Assembly: GCA_034666665.1 (NCBI GenBank)
Contig: JAXDLK010000042.1
Location: 1 to 21,055 of the forward strand
Reading direction: 5' to 3'
DNA: 21,055 nucleotides
Source: JAXDLK01 sp034666665
GTDB lineage: Bacteria; Desulfobacterota; Binatia; JACPRU01
Each line of letters begins with the position of its first letter. The stretch's first letter is position 1. Below are positions 7,081 through 13,999 of the stretch, piece after piece. The notes below the pieces were generated by a model, which saw nothing but the letters and a program-made list of their open reading frames with translations, did not search any database and had not been told where the DNA came from. The position numbers and the translations under genes are program-made.

Positions 7081-7626
7081 ATGTCGCGAGTCGGCAAGCT
7101 TCCGATCCCGATCCCCGCGGGTGTGCGCATCCAGCAGGAGGGAAATCGCGTAATCGTCCAGGGACCGAAGGGAACGCTCGAGCATCCTTGCGCGCCCGAG
7201 GTGGACGTCGCCGTCGCGGATGGTCGCCTGGAGGTTCGCCGCAAGGACGACTCGCGACGTGCTCGCGAGCTCCACGGTCTCACGCGGCGCCTGATCGCGA
7301 ACCTCGTCACGGGAGTGAGTCAGGGGTTCACGCGGGTGCTCGAGATCCACGGCGTCGGCTACCGTGCAGAAGTGAAAGGCAACGCCATCCATCTGGCACT
7401 CGGGTATTCGCACCCGATCGTCTTCCAGCTGCCGCAAGGCGTGCAGGCGAAAGTCGACCGGCAGACGGTGATCACGCTCGAGTCGAGCGACAAGCACCTC
7501 ATCGGTCAGACGGCGGCGATGATCCGCGAGCTTCGCCCACCCGAGCCGTACAAGGGGAAAGGCGTCAAGTACGCCGAAGAGCAGATCCGCCGGAAGGCCG
7601 GCAAGGCGGCCGGCGCCGCCTCGTGA
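7081..7626 (+). CDS. rplF: 50S ribosomal protein L6
   Basis: A 181-residue protein (E. coli 177) made of two similar domains. It begins SRVGKLPIPIPAGV, has NLVTGVSQGFTRVLEIHGVGYRAEVKG at the domain joint, SHPIVFQLPQGV, and the C-terminal GQTAAMIRELRPPEPYKGKGVKYAEE motif. L6 sits near the GTPase-associated centre beside the sarcin-ricin loop. The usual C-terminal KGKGIRY ending is present with a lysine and alanine-rich tail. The start ATG 7081 follows a purine-rich GAGGAAC stretch. A 46-base gap without evident structure separates it from rplR. Confidence 0.97.
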   Translation: MSRVGKLPIPIPAGVRIQQEGNRVIVQGPKGTLEHPCAPEVDVAVADGRLEVRRKDDSRRARELHGLTRRLIANLVTGVSQGFTRVLEIHGVGYRAEVKGNAIHLALGYSHPIVFQLPQGVQAKVDRQTVITLESSDKHLIGQTAAMIRELRPPEPYKGKGVKYAEEQIRRKAGKAAGAAS

Positions 7627-7672
7627 CCGGCGCGAAGTAAGTCGGCGACCAAACGAACCAGGACGAAACGGC

Positions 7673-8041
7673 ATGTTCTTCAGCGGCAAACGACGAGAGA
7701 AGCGCCTGCGACGCCAGGCGCGCGTGCGGAAGCAGATTCGCGGCAGCGATGGGCGGCCACGGCTCTGCGTCTTCCGCAGCGGACGCCACATCTACGTTCA
7801 GGTGATCTCGGACGAAGGCGGGCGGACGCTCGTCGCGGCCTCGACGCTGTCGCCCGAGCTGAAGTCCTCCGGCTCTCAGTCGGGCAACGTGGCGGCGGCG
7901 AAAGAAGTCGGAGCGCTCGTCGCCCGCAAGTGCCTCGAGCAGTCGATCTCGCGAGTCGTGTTCGACCGCAACGGCTTCCTCTATCACGGCCGCGTGAAGG
8001 CGCTCGCGGACGCTGCACGCGAGGCCGGGCTCAAGCTCTAA
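7673..8041 (+). CDS. rplR: 50S ribosomal protein L18
   Basis: A 122-residue protein (E. coli 117) with a basic N-terminus (FSGKRREKRLRRQARVRKQI), PRLCVFRSGRHIYVQVISD, and the C-terminal GNVAAAKEVGALVARKCLE and FDRNGFLYHGRVKALADAAREAGL segments. L18 binds 5S rRNA and brings it to the 50S central protuberance with L5. The start ATG 7673 fits the family length; GGACGAAAC lies before it. RpsE follows after 17 bases. Confidence 0.97.
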   Translation: MFFSGKRREKRLRRQARVRKQIRGSDGRPRLCVFRSGRHIYVQVISDEGGRTLVAASTLSPELKSSGSQSGNVAAAKEVGALVARKCLEQSISRVVFDRNGFLYHGRVKALADAAREAGLKL

Positions 8042-8058
8042 GCAAGATCGGGAGACAC

Positions 8059-8571
8059 ATGCCGCTAGCACCCGTGGAAAAGATCGACCCTCAGGGCCTC
8101 GAGCTCAAGGAGAAGGTCGTCAACATCAATCGCGTCGCCAAGGTGGTGAAAGGCGGCCGGCGATTCAGCTTCAGCGCGCTGGTCGTCGTCGGCGACGGCA
8201 ACGGCCACGTCGGCTTCGGCATGGGCAAGGCGAACGAGGTGCCCGAGGCGATCCGCAAGGGCATCGACCGAGCCAAGAAGAGCCTGGTCGCCGTGCCGAT
8301 GGTGGACGGCACGATTCCCTACGACGTTCTCGGCGTCTTCGGCGCCGGACGGGTGCTGTTGCGAGCCGCCTCCGAAGGCACCGGCATCATCGCCGGCGGT
8401 GGCATCCGCGCCGTCGTCGAGCTCGCCGGAATCCGCAACGTGCTGACGAAGTGCCTCGGCTCGAACAATCCACACAACATGGTGAAGGCGACGCTCGACG
8501 GGATTCGGCAGCTGAAGCCGCCGGAGCAGGTCGCATCGGTGCGAGGCAAGACCCTCGAGGAGCTGCGCTGA
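8059..8571 (+). CDS. rpsE: 30S ribosomal protein S5
   Basis: A 170-residue protein (E. coli 167) with ELKEKVVNINRVAKVVKGGRR, SFSALVVVGDGNGHVGFGMGKA, and later SEGTGIIAGGGIRAVVELAGI and KCLGSNNPHNMVKATLDG. S5 lines the mRNA entry channel and influences decoding accuracy. The frame is open upstream to 7930, but that is antiphase rplR sequence. ATG 8059 is chosen because the family begins there and GGGAGA lies seven to nine bases before it. The rpmD GTG is one base after the stop. Confidence 0.97.
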   Translation: MPLAPVEKIDPQGLELKEKVVNINRVAKVVKGGRRFSFSALVVVGDGNGHVGFGMGKANEVPEAIRKGIDRAKKSLVAVPMVDGTIPYDVLGVFGAGRVLLRAASEGTGIIAGGGIRAVVELAGIRNVLTKCLGSNNPHNMVKATLDGIRQLKPPEQVASVRGKTLEELR

Positions 8572-8572
8572 C

Positions 8573-8764
8573 GTGGCGGAAGCGGAGCAGGTTCGTGTTT
8601 CCCTCCGTCGAAGCGAGATCGGCGGGACCCAGCGGCAGCGGCAGACGCTTCGCGGGCTCGGCCTTCGTCGCATCGGCGACTCGCGGGTCCTGCCGAAGAC
8701 ACCCGCGGTCCTCGGCATGATCGACAAGGTCCGCCACCTGCTCGACGTGGACGAGTCCACCTGA
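8573..8764 (+). CDS. rpmD: 50S ribosomal protein L30
   Basis: A 63-residue protein (E. coli 59) with VRVSLRRSEIGGTQRQRQTLRGLGLRRIG, followed by VLPKTPAVLGMIDKVRHLLDV. The helix and strand pattern and the GTxxQRxTLxGLGLRR motif identify L30, a peripheral protein of the 50S solvent side that some bacterial phyla lack. The start GTG 8573 is one base after the rpsE stop, so it is almost certainly coupled. A 32-base gap precedes rplO. Confidence 0.95.
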   Translation: MAEAEQVRVSLRRSEIGGTQRQRQTLRGLGLRRIGDSRVLPKTPAVLGMIDKVRHLLDVDEST

Positions 8765-8796
8765 CCCCCGGCGAGACACTGACGAAGAGAGAAGAC

Positions 8797-9243
8797 GTGG
8801 ATCTGAAGACATTAAAACCGGCGAACGGCGCAGTCCGGGAGCGCAAGCGCCTCGGGCGCGGCCACGGCAGCGGCCAGGGGAAGACCTCGGGACGGGGTCA
8901 GAAGGGCAGCGGGTCGCGCGCCGGCTACGGGGTGAAGCCGGGCTTCGAGGGCGGGCAGATGCCGCTCAGCCGGCGGCTGCCGAAGCGCGGCTTCCATTCG
9001 CCGGGACGGGTGGAGATCCAGGTGGTTGCGGTCGGCCGCCTCGACAGCTTCGCCGAGGGCTCGATCGTCGACGGTGCCGCGCTCCGTCAGGCCGGGATCG
9101 TGCGCAAGAAGGGCCCGGTGAAGATTCTCTCCGACGGAGAGATCTCGAAGCCGCTCACGGTCCGTGTCGCCGCGGCGAGCGCCAAGGCGCGCGAGAAGAT
9201 CGCCGCCGCCGGCGGAACCGTGGAGGTGGTCGCGGGTGATTGA
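8797..9243 (+). CDS. rplO: 50S ribosomal protein L15
   Basis: A 148-residue protein (E. coli 144) starting at GTG 8797 with MDLKTLKPANG, then the glycine-rich RNA-binding extension RLGRGHGSGQGKTSGRGQKG, GFEGGQMPLSRRLPKRGF and the globular C-terminal domain with GPVKILSDGEISKPLTVRV. L15 binds late in 50S assembly and threads deep into 23S rRNA. The last eight bases overlap the secY start. GAAGAGAGAAG upstream of the GTG provides a weak binding site. Confidence 0.97.
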   Translation: MDLKTLKPANGAVRERKRLGRGHGSGQGKTSGRGQKGSGSRAGYGVKPGFEGGQMPLSRRLPKRGFHSPGRVEIQVVAVGRLDSFAEGSIVDGAALRQAGIVRKKGPVKILSDGEISKPLTVRVAAASAKAREKIAAAGGTVEVVAGD

Positions 9244-10546
9244 CGGCTTCCAGAACGCCACGCGCGTCCCGGAGCTTCGCCGCCGCGTGCTCTTCACGCT
9301 CGGCATGCTCGCGGTGTACCGGATCGGCGTGGCGATCCCGACGCCCGGGATCGACGGGCAAGCGCTCGCCGCGTTCTTCGAGCAGGCGCGAAGCACCGTC
9401 CTCGGGCTGGTCAACCTGTTCTCCGGCGGGGCGCTCGAGCGCTTCTCGATCTTCGCGCTGGGGATCATGCCGTACATCTCGGCGTCGATCATCCTCCAGC
9501 TGCTGACCGTCGTGTTCCCTTACCTGGAGAAGCTCTCGAAGGAGGGCGAGCTCGGGCGCCGCAAGATCACCCAGTACACCCGCTACGGAACGATCGTGCT
9601 GTCGATCGTTCAGGGGACGTTCATCTCGATGGGCCTCGAGCGCATCCAGGCGCCCGGTGGCGGCTCCGTCGTCTTCGAGCCGGGGTGGAGCTTCCGGGTG
9701 ATGACCGTGATCACCCTCACGTCGGGGACCGCGTTCATCATGTGGCTCGGCGAGCAGATCACCGAACGCGGGATCGGCAACGGCATCTCGCTGATCATCT
9801 TCGCCGGGATCGTCGCCTCGCTGCCGTCCGCGATCATCGCGACCCTGCAATTCTTCCGGGAGGGCGAGTTGTCGCTCTTCATGCTGATCGCCCTCGCCGC
9901 CTTCATGGTGCTCGTCGTCGGCGTGATCATTTTCATGGAGCGCGCGCAGCGGCGGATTCCGGTGCAGTACGCGAAGCGCGTCGTCGGCCGCCGCATGTAC
10001 GGCGGCCAATCGTCGCACCTGCCGCTGAAGATCAATCCGACCGGAGTGATCCCGCCGATCTTCGCTTCGTCGATCCTGATCTTTCCGGCCACGATCGCGC
10101 AGTTCGTGGATCACCCGTACGGCCGCATGGTGGCCGATTTCCTGGCGCCGGGCACGGTCGTGCACGACCTGCTCTACGTCGGCCTGATCATCTTCTTCTG
10201 TTATTTCTACACCGCGGTCACGTTCAACCCGACCGACGTCGCCGAGAACATGAAGAAGTACGGCGGGTACGTTCCGGGCATCCGTCCCGGACAGCGCACC
10301 GCGGAATACATCGATCGAATCTTGACGCGGATCACGCTCGGCGGAGCCCTGTACATCTCCGCCGTCTGCATCCTGCCGACGATCCTCATCCGTCAAATAA
10401 ACGTCCCCTTCTACTTCGGCGGCACCGCGCTGTTGATCGTCGTGGGCGTCGCGCTCGACACGGTGGCGCAGATGGAAACCCACCTGCTCACGCGGAATTA
10501 CGAGGGCTTCATGAAGCGCGGGCGCCTCCGAGGACGAAGGGGATAG
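9236..10546 (+). CDS. secY: Protein translocase subunit SecY
   Basis: A 436-residue integral membrane protein (E. coli 443) with about ten hydrophobic segments. Landmarks are RIGVAIPTPGID (29-40) before the plug region, GIMPYISASIILQLL (76-90), ERGIGNGISLIIFAGI (177-192), and the C5 loop GGYVPGIRPGQRTAEYID (343-360) with Arg350 in the place needed for SecA and ribosome interaction. SecY forms the inner-membrane channel with SecE and SecG. I chose GTG 9236 because the family N-terminal helix FQNATRVPELRRRVLFTL begins just after it; the upstream open frame is rplO sequence. Overlaps rplO by eight bases. Confidence 0.97.
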   Translation: MIDGFQNATRVPELRRRVLFTLGMLAVYRIGVAIPTPGIDGQALAAFFEQARSTVLGLVNLFSGGALERFSIFALGIMPYISASIILQLLTVVFPYLEKLSKEGELGRRKITQYTRYGTIVLSIVQGTFISMGLERIQAPGGGSVVFEPGWSFRVMTVITLTSGTAFIMWLGEQITERGIGNGISLIIFAGIVASLPSAIIATLQFFREGELSLFMLIALAAFMVLVVGVIIFMERAQRRIPVQYAKRVVGRRMYGGQSSHLPLKINPTGVIPPIFASSILIFPATIAQFVDHPYGRMVADFLAPGTVVHDLLYVGLIIFFCYFYTAVTFNPTDVAENMKKYGGYVPGIRPGQRTAEYIDRILTRITLGGALYISAVCILPTILIRQINVPFYFGGTALLIVVGVALDTVAQMETHLLTRNYEGFMKRGRLRGRRG

Positions 10547-10551
10547 GCGCG

Positions 10552-11202
10552 GTGCGATTGGTGCTCTTGGGCGCGCCGGGGGTCGGCAAGGGAACGCAGG
10601 CGAAGCTTCTCCACGACCGGCTCGGCCTGCCGCCGATCTCGACGGGCGAGATCCTGCGCGCCGCGGCGCAGAGCGGCTCGCCGCTCGGGCAGGAGGCGTC
10701 GGACTTCATGGAGCGGGGCGACCTCGTACCCGACGACGTGATCATTCGCGTCGTCGAGGAGCGGCTTCGCGACCCCGACTGTCGCAAGGGCTTTCTTCTC
10801 GACGGGTTTCCGCGGACGCTCCCGCAAGCGGAAGCGCTCGACGCGATGCTCGGGCGGCAGAAGCAAGCACTCGATGCGGCGATCAGCCTCGCCGTCCCGC
10901 GCGACGAGGTCTTGTCGCGGCTGGCGGGGCGGCGGACGTGCAAGGACTGCGGCGCGATGTACAACCTGACGTTGAGCCCGCCCCGCGCCGAGGGCGTCTG
11001 TGACCGCTGCGGCGACGAGCTCTATCAGCGGAACGACGACGGCGAGGAGACGATTCGCGCGCGCCTCGAGGTCTACGAGCGCGAGACCGCGCCTCTCCAC
11101 GATTACTACCGGCGTCGGTCGCTGCTTCGGGAAGTCGACGGCAGCGGCACCACGGGTGAAGTGCACTCACGCGTGCTCGGCGCCCTCGGGGTCCCCGAGT
11201 GA
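10552..11202 (+). CDS. adk: Adenylate kinase with zinc-binding lid
   Basis: A 216-residue long-lid adenylate kinase (E. coli 214) that interconverts ATP plus AMP and two ADP in the cytosol. The P-loop is GAPGVGKGT at residues 7-15, the AMP-binding motif is STGEILR (30-36), DGFPRT lies at 84-89 and the lid begins at GRR (126-128). The lid has four cysteines, Cys130, Cys133, Cys150 and Cys153, that should bind a structural zinc, as in Bacillus and unlike E. coli. GTG 10552 places the P-loop at the standard distance from the N-terminus. It ends with a four-base overlap (GTGA) with map. Confidence 0.97.
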   Translation: MRLVLLGAPGVGKGTQAKLLHDRLGLPPISTGEILRAAAQSGSPLGQEASDFMERGDLVPDDVIIRVVEERLRDPDCRKGFLLDGFPRTLPQAEALDAMLGRQKQALDAAISLAVPRDEVLSRLAGRRTCKDCGAMYNLTLSPPRAEGVCDRCGDELYQRNDDGEETIRARLEVYERETAPLHDYYRRRSLLREVDGSGTTGEVHSRVLGALGVPE

Positions 11203-11963
11203 CGGAGCTCGAGCTGAAATCCAGCGACGACCTCCGTTCGATGCGGCGGGCGGGCCAGATCGTTGCCGAGGTGCTCGAACGGCTGCGGCAGGAGATCCGG
11301 CCGGGCGTCACCACGGGGGAGCTCGACGCGATCGCCGAGGAGCTCACGCTCCGCCGCGGAGCCATTCCGGCGTTCAAGGGCTACCAGGTCGGTCCGCGGG
11401 TTTTCCCGGCTTCGCTCTGCGTGTCGATCAACGAAGAGGTGGTGCACGGCATCCCGTCGGCTCGGGCGCTCCGGAGCGGCGACATCGTCGGCATCGACTT
11501 CGGCGTGCAGTTTCAGGGCTACTACGCGGACGCGGCCGTGACCGTGCCGGTCGGCGAAGTCTCCCCGGAAGCGCGTCGGCTCCTCGCCGTTACCCAGGCG
11601 GCGCTCGAGGCGGGCATCGAGGCGGTCCGCGTCGGCAACCGGGTCGGCGACCTGTCGCACGCGATTCAGACGCGCGCGGAGGGGGCCGGCTTCTCGATCG
11701 TGCGGGAGTTCGTCGGCCACGGCATCGGACGGCGGCTCCACGAAGAGCCCCAGATCCCGAATTTCGGCGAACCGGGACGGGGAAGGCTCCTCCGTGCGGG
11801 AATGGTGCTCGCGATCGAGCCGATGGTGAACCTCGGTGCGCCTGGCGTCTACGTCAAAGACGACGGGTGGACAGCGGTGACCCGCGACGGTAGCCTATCG
11901 GCACACTTCGAACATTCGGTGGCGCTCACGGCGAATGGGCCGGAAGTGCTGACGACGGCATAG
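11199..11963 (+). CDS. map: Methionine aminopeptidase, type I
   Basis: A 254-residue enzyme (E. coli 264) that removes the initiator methionine from nascent proteins at the ribosome. The five dinuclear metal ligands are all present: Asp100 (GIDFG), Asp111 (YYADAA), His174 (GHGIG), Glu207 (AIEPM) and Glu238 (FEHSV); His83 in VVHGIP matches the substrate-contacting histidine. The N-terminus begins directly with the catalytic fold, so it is the short type Ia form without a zinc finger or SH3 extension. GTG 11199 overlaps adk by four bases. Its TAG stop is part of the AGGAGA binding site of infA. Confidence 0.97.
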   Translation: MTELELKSSDDLRSMRRAGQIVAEVLERLRQEIRPGVTTGELDAIAEELTLRRGAIPAFKGYQVGPRVFPASLCVSINEEVVHGIPSARALRSGDIVGIDFGVQFQGYYADAAVTVPVGEVSPEARRLLAVTQAALEAGIEAVRVGNRVGDLSHAIQTRAEGAGFSIVREFVGHGIGRRLHEEPQIPNFGEPGRGRLLRAGMVLAIEPMVNLGAPGVYVKDDGWTAVTRDGSLSAHFEHSVALTANGPEVLTTA

Positions 11964-11971
11964 GAGACACG

Positions 11972-12190
11972 ATGCCCAAGGGCGATGCCATCGAAGTCTC
12001 GGGCACTGTGCTCGAGTCCCTGCCGAACGCGATGTTCCGAGTGAAGCTCGAGAACGGGCACAAGGTGCTCGCGCACATCTCGGGAAAGATGCGAATGCAC
12101 TACATCAAGATCCTGCCGGGCGACAGTGTGACGGTGGAACTGTCGCCGTACGACCTGAGCCGGGGTCGAATCACCTATCGGCAGAAGTAG
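11972..12190 (+). CDS. infA: Translation initiation factor IF-1
   Basis: A 72-residue protein, the same length as E. coli IF-1, with one S1-like OB fold: DAIEVSGTVLESLPNAMFRVKLENGH, then VLAHISGKMRMHYIKILPGD and DLSRGRITYR. It binds the 30S A site during initiation with IF-2 and IF-3. A strong site, AGGAGA at 11962-11967, lies four bases before ATG 11972 and overlaps the map stop codon. A 29-base gap leads to rpmJ. Position between map and rpmJ is the standard order in many Gram-positive and deltaproteobacterial-grade genomes. Confidence 0.97.
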   Translation: MPKGDAIEVSGTVLESLPNAMFRVKLENGHKVLAHISGKMRMHYIKILPGDSVTVELSPYDLSRGRITYRQK

Positions 12191-12219
12191 AGCGGGCCGA
12201 CGATGAGACGGTGGCACCA

Positions 12220-12333
12220 ATGAAAGTTCGCGCTTCGGTGAAGAAGATCTGCAAGGATTGCAAGATCATCCGGCGTCACGGTGTGGTGCGGGTTCAGTGC
12301 AAGAACCCGCGACACAAGCAGCGCCAGGGCTGA
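12220..12333 (+). CDS. rpmJ: 50S ribosomal protein L36, zinc type
   Basis: A 37-residue protein read directly from ATG 12220 to TGA 12331: MKVRASVKKICKDC, then KIIRRHGVVRVQC and KNPRHKQRQG. The zinc ligands Cys11, Cys14, Cys27 and His32 of the C-plus form are all present. L36 stabilises 23S rRNA helices near the L7/L12 stalk base. It is the smallest gene in the operon, sits between infA and rpsM as usual, and is followed by the rpsM start after 14 bases. Length and every family landmark agree, so confidence is high despite its size. Confidence 0.96.
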   Translation: MKVRASVKKICKDCKIIRRHGVVRVQCKNPRHKQRQG

Positions 12334-12347
12334 TCGGGAGAGGTTCG

Positions 12348-12731
12348 ATGGCACGAATCGCAGGCGTCGACTTGCCGCGCAACAAGCGGATCGAAGTCGC
12401 GCTCACGTACATCTACGGGATCGGACGGAACTCGTCGCGGCGCATCCTCGAGGAAGCGGACGTCGAGCTCGACAAGAAGACGGACTCCGTCAGTGACGAG
12501 GAGGTCGCGCGGATCCGCTCCGTGATCGACCAGAAATACAAGGTCGAGGGCGACTTGCGCCGCGAGATCGCACAACACATCAAGCGGCTGATGGATCTCG
12601 GCTGTTATCGCGGGCTCCGCCATCGCCGGAACCTGCCGGTACGCGGACAGCGGACGCATACGAACGCGCGAACACGCAAGGGACCGCGCCGGACGATCGC
12701 GGGCAAGAAGCCGCCGCCTCAGGCGAAGTGA
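12348..12731 (+). CDS. rpsM: 30S ribosomal protein S13
   Basis: A 127-residue protein (E. coli 118) beginning MARIAGVDLPRNKRIEVALTYIYGIG, with the helix-two-turn-helix region, DLRREIAQHIKRLMDLGCYRGLRHRRNLPVRGQRT in two adjoining conserved blocks, and TNARTRKGPRRT. S13 lies in the 30S head and forms bridges B1a and B1b with 23S rRNA and L5. ATG 12348 is used because the family start is exact and GGGAGAGG lies a few bases before it; the frame extends upstream through rpmJ by chance. In E. coli the S4 operator covers this gene's leader, here only 14 bases long. A long 98-base gap follows. Confidence 0.97.
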   Translation: MARIAGVDLPRNKRIEVALTYIYGIGRNSSRRILEEADVELDKKTDSVSDEEVARIRSVIDQKYKVEGDLRREIAQHIKRLMDLGCYRGLRHRRNLPVRGQRTHTNARTRKGPRRTIAGKKPPPQAK

Positions 12732-12735
12732 CCAG

Positions 12736-12810
12736 GCGGGAATGGAGCGGACCGGCGGTTCTTGGTCCGTGCTCCAGGCCGGCGTAGACTCGCCGGCTGC
12801 TCATTCCCGC
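12736..12810 (+). ncRNA. Candidate structured cis-regulatory RNA between rpsM and rpsK
   Basis: GCGGGAATG (12736-12744) is an exact complement of CATTCCCGC (12802-12810). Inside it, GGAGCGGACC (12744-12753) pairs with GGTCC (12764-12768) and GCTCC (12771-12775) with a two-base bulge, and GCCGGCG (12778-12784) pairs with CGCCGGC (12791-12797) around a six-base loop. The result is a compact three-way junction that ends ten bases before the rpsK Shine-Dalgarno GGAGAG at 12821-12826. It has no T-run, so it is not a simple terminator. Alpha-operon mRNA is regulated by S4 in E. coli, but upstream of rpsM. Whether this is a protein-binding leader, or structure that only appears because the DNA is GC-rich, is unresolved. 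Confidence 0.4.
12762..12790 (+). promoter_or_regulatory. Possible internal promoter for rpsK-rpsD-rpoA-rplQ
   Basis: TTGGTC at 12762-12767 and TAGACT at 12785-12790 are separated by exactly 17 bases, the preferred sigma-70 spacing. The matches to consensus are three of six for the -35 and four of six for the -10. The -10 hexamer is precisely the loop of the inverted repeat GCCGGCG/CGCCGGC (12778-12797), as an operator might be. Transcription would start near 12797, about 30 bases before rpsK. The gap is the largest in the superoperon. This reading competes with the RNA structure in the same bases. Confidence 0.33.
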
Positions 12811-12829
12811 GATTGCGAACGGAGAGCCA

Positions 12830-13261
12830 ATGGCCAAACCGGAAGAGAAGACCGAAACCACGCCCGCCGCACCCGCGGCCGAGAAGACGCCGCGCAAGAA
12901 GCGCGCGAAGCGGGCGGTGTCGGAGGGCGTGGCGCACATTCACTCGACCTTCAACAATACGATCGTCACGATCACCGATGCTCAGGGGGGCACGGTGTCG
13001 TGGGCGAGTGCGGGCACCGTCGGCTTCAAGGGCTCACGCAAGGGCACGCCCTTCGCCGCCCAGCTCGCTGCCGAGAGTGCGGCGCGCAAGGCCCAGGAGT
13101 ACGGGATGCGCTCGGTGCAGGTGTACGTGAAGGGTCCGGGAGCGGGACGGGAGTCGGCGCTCCGGAGCTTGCAGGCGGCGGGGTTCCAGATCCAGATCAT
13201 CCGCGACGTGACGCCGATCCCCCACAACGGGTGTCGCCCGCCGAAGCGGAGGCGCGTTTGA
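12830..13261 (+). CDS. rpsK: 30S ribosomal protein S11
   Basis: A 143-residue protein (E. coli 129). The core has GVAHIHSTFNNTIVTITDAQGG, SAGTVGFKGSRKGTPFAAQLAAE and the C-terminal DVTPIPHNGCRPPKRRRV. S11 lies on the 30S platform and contacts mRNA near the E site. The first 28 residues are an Ala, Pro, Lys and Glu-rich disordered tail, longer than in E. coli. The start ATG 12830 follows GGAGAG at 12821-12826. The stop shares a base with an ATG (TGATG) that opens a 27-codon frame before rpsD. Confidence 0.97.
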   Translation: MAKPEEKTETTPAAPAAEKTPRKKRAKRAVSEGVAHIHSTFNNTIVTITDAQGGTVSWASAGTVGFKGSRKGTPFAAQLAAESAARKAQEYGMRSVQVYVKGPGAGRESALRSLQAAGFQIQIIRDVTPIPHNGCRPPKRRRV

Positions 13262-13344
13262 TGGCGTTCCGACGGAACCGCCGGCGTGCGACGATCGCTG
13301 TCGTGCGGAGGGCGCCCGGCGGCAAACTCTGGGAGGCTCGGTAA
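13261..13344 (+). CDS. Possible 27-residue basic micro-protein between rpsK and rpsD
   Basis: ATG 13261 overlaps the rpsK stop (TGATG) and opens a 27-codon frame ending at TAA 13342-13344, three bases before rpsD. The peptide, MAFRRNRRRATIAV followed by VRRAPGGKLWEAR, has eight arginines and resembles the highly basic short ribosomal proteins in composition, but I do not recognise it. The same 84 bases can fold: GTTCC/GGAAC (13266-13270 with 13274-13278), and CCGCCGG/CCGGCGG (13278-13284 with 13316-13322) enclosing an eight-pair helix (13285-13292 with 13300-13307). It may therefore be a coupled micro-gene, a structured S4 leader, or neither. Confidence 0.25.
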   Translation: MAFRRNRRRATIAVVRRAPGGKLWEAR

Positions 13345-13347
13345 TTC

Positions 13348-13974
13348 ATGGCGAGGTACACGAACTCGGTCTGCCGGCTCTGCCGCCGCGAAGGGTTGAA
13401 GCTCTACCTCAAGGGCGAGCGCTGCTACACGGACAAGTGCGCGATCGAGCGCCGCAACTACCCTCCGGGGCAGCACGGGCAGGCGCGCACGAAATTCTCG
13501 GAGTACTCGATTCAGCTCCGGGAGAAGCAGAAACTACGACGTATCTACGGCGTGCTCGAGCGGCAGTTCCGTCGCTACTTCTCGATGGCGGAGCGGAGCC
13601 GCGGAGTCACGGGCGAGGCTTTGCTCGTGCTCCTCGAGCGGCGCTTCGACAACGTCGTCTATCGCATGGGATTCGCGAATTCGCGCGCAGAGGGCCGCCA
13701 GCTGGTGCGCCACGGGCATTGCCTGGTCAACGGCAAGAAGCTCGACGTACCCTCGGCGCTGCTGAGGCCCGGCGATCACGTGACGATCCGCGACAAGAGC
13801 CGACTGTCGACCCGCGTGGTCGAGGCGCTCGAAGCTTCACAGCGTCGAGGGATTCCGGAGTGGATCGAGGTCGATCGTCAGACGTTCAGCGGTCGATTGA
13901 AGGCGGTGCCGGCGCGGTCCGATCTGACGATGCCGATCAACGAGAAGCTCATCGTCGAGCTCTATTCGAAATAA
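13348..13974 (+). CDS. rpsD: 30S ribosomal protein S4, zinc type
   Basis: A 208-residue protein (E. coli 206). The N-terminus has a zinc site, Cys9 and Cys12 (CRLC) with Cys26 and Cys31, followed by NYPPGQHGQ. The S4 RNA-binding fold is at about residues 95-160 (LERRFDNVVYRMGFANSRAEGRQLV in adjoining blocks, HGHCLVNGKKLDVPS). S4 nucleates 30S assembly on the 5' domain of 16S rRNA, and in E. coli and Bacillus it represses its own operon. ATG 13348 is three bases after the possible micro-gene; no strong Shine-Dalgarno precedes it apart from GGGAGG about ten bases upstream. Confidence 0.97.
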   Translation: MARYTNSVCRLCRREGLKLYLKGERCYTDKCAIERRNYPPGQHGQARTKFSEYSIQLREKQKLRRIYGVLERQFRRYFSMAERSRGVTGEALLVLLERRFDNVVYRMGFANSRAEGRQLVRHGHCLVNGKKLDVPSALLRPGDHVTIRDKSRLSTRVVEALEASQRRGIPEWIEVDRQTFSGRLKAVPARSDLTMPINEKLIVELYSK

Positions 13975-13999
13975 CCCACCGTCGAGACACGGAGGTCCG

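Noticed and set aside
9155..10483. A 442-codon frame antisense to secY
   Set aside because: The translation is rich in Asp, Arg and His without hydrophobic or domain pattern; it mirrors secY codons and is a GC-bias shadow.
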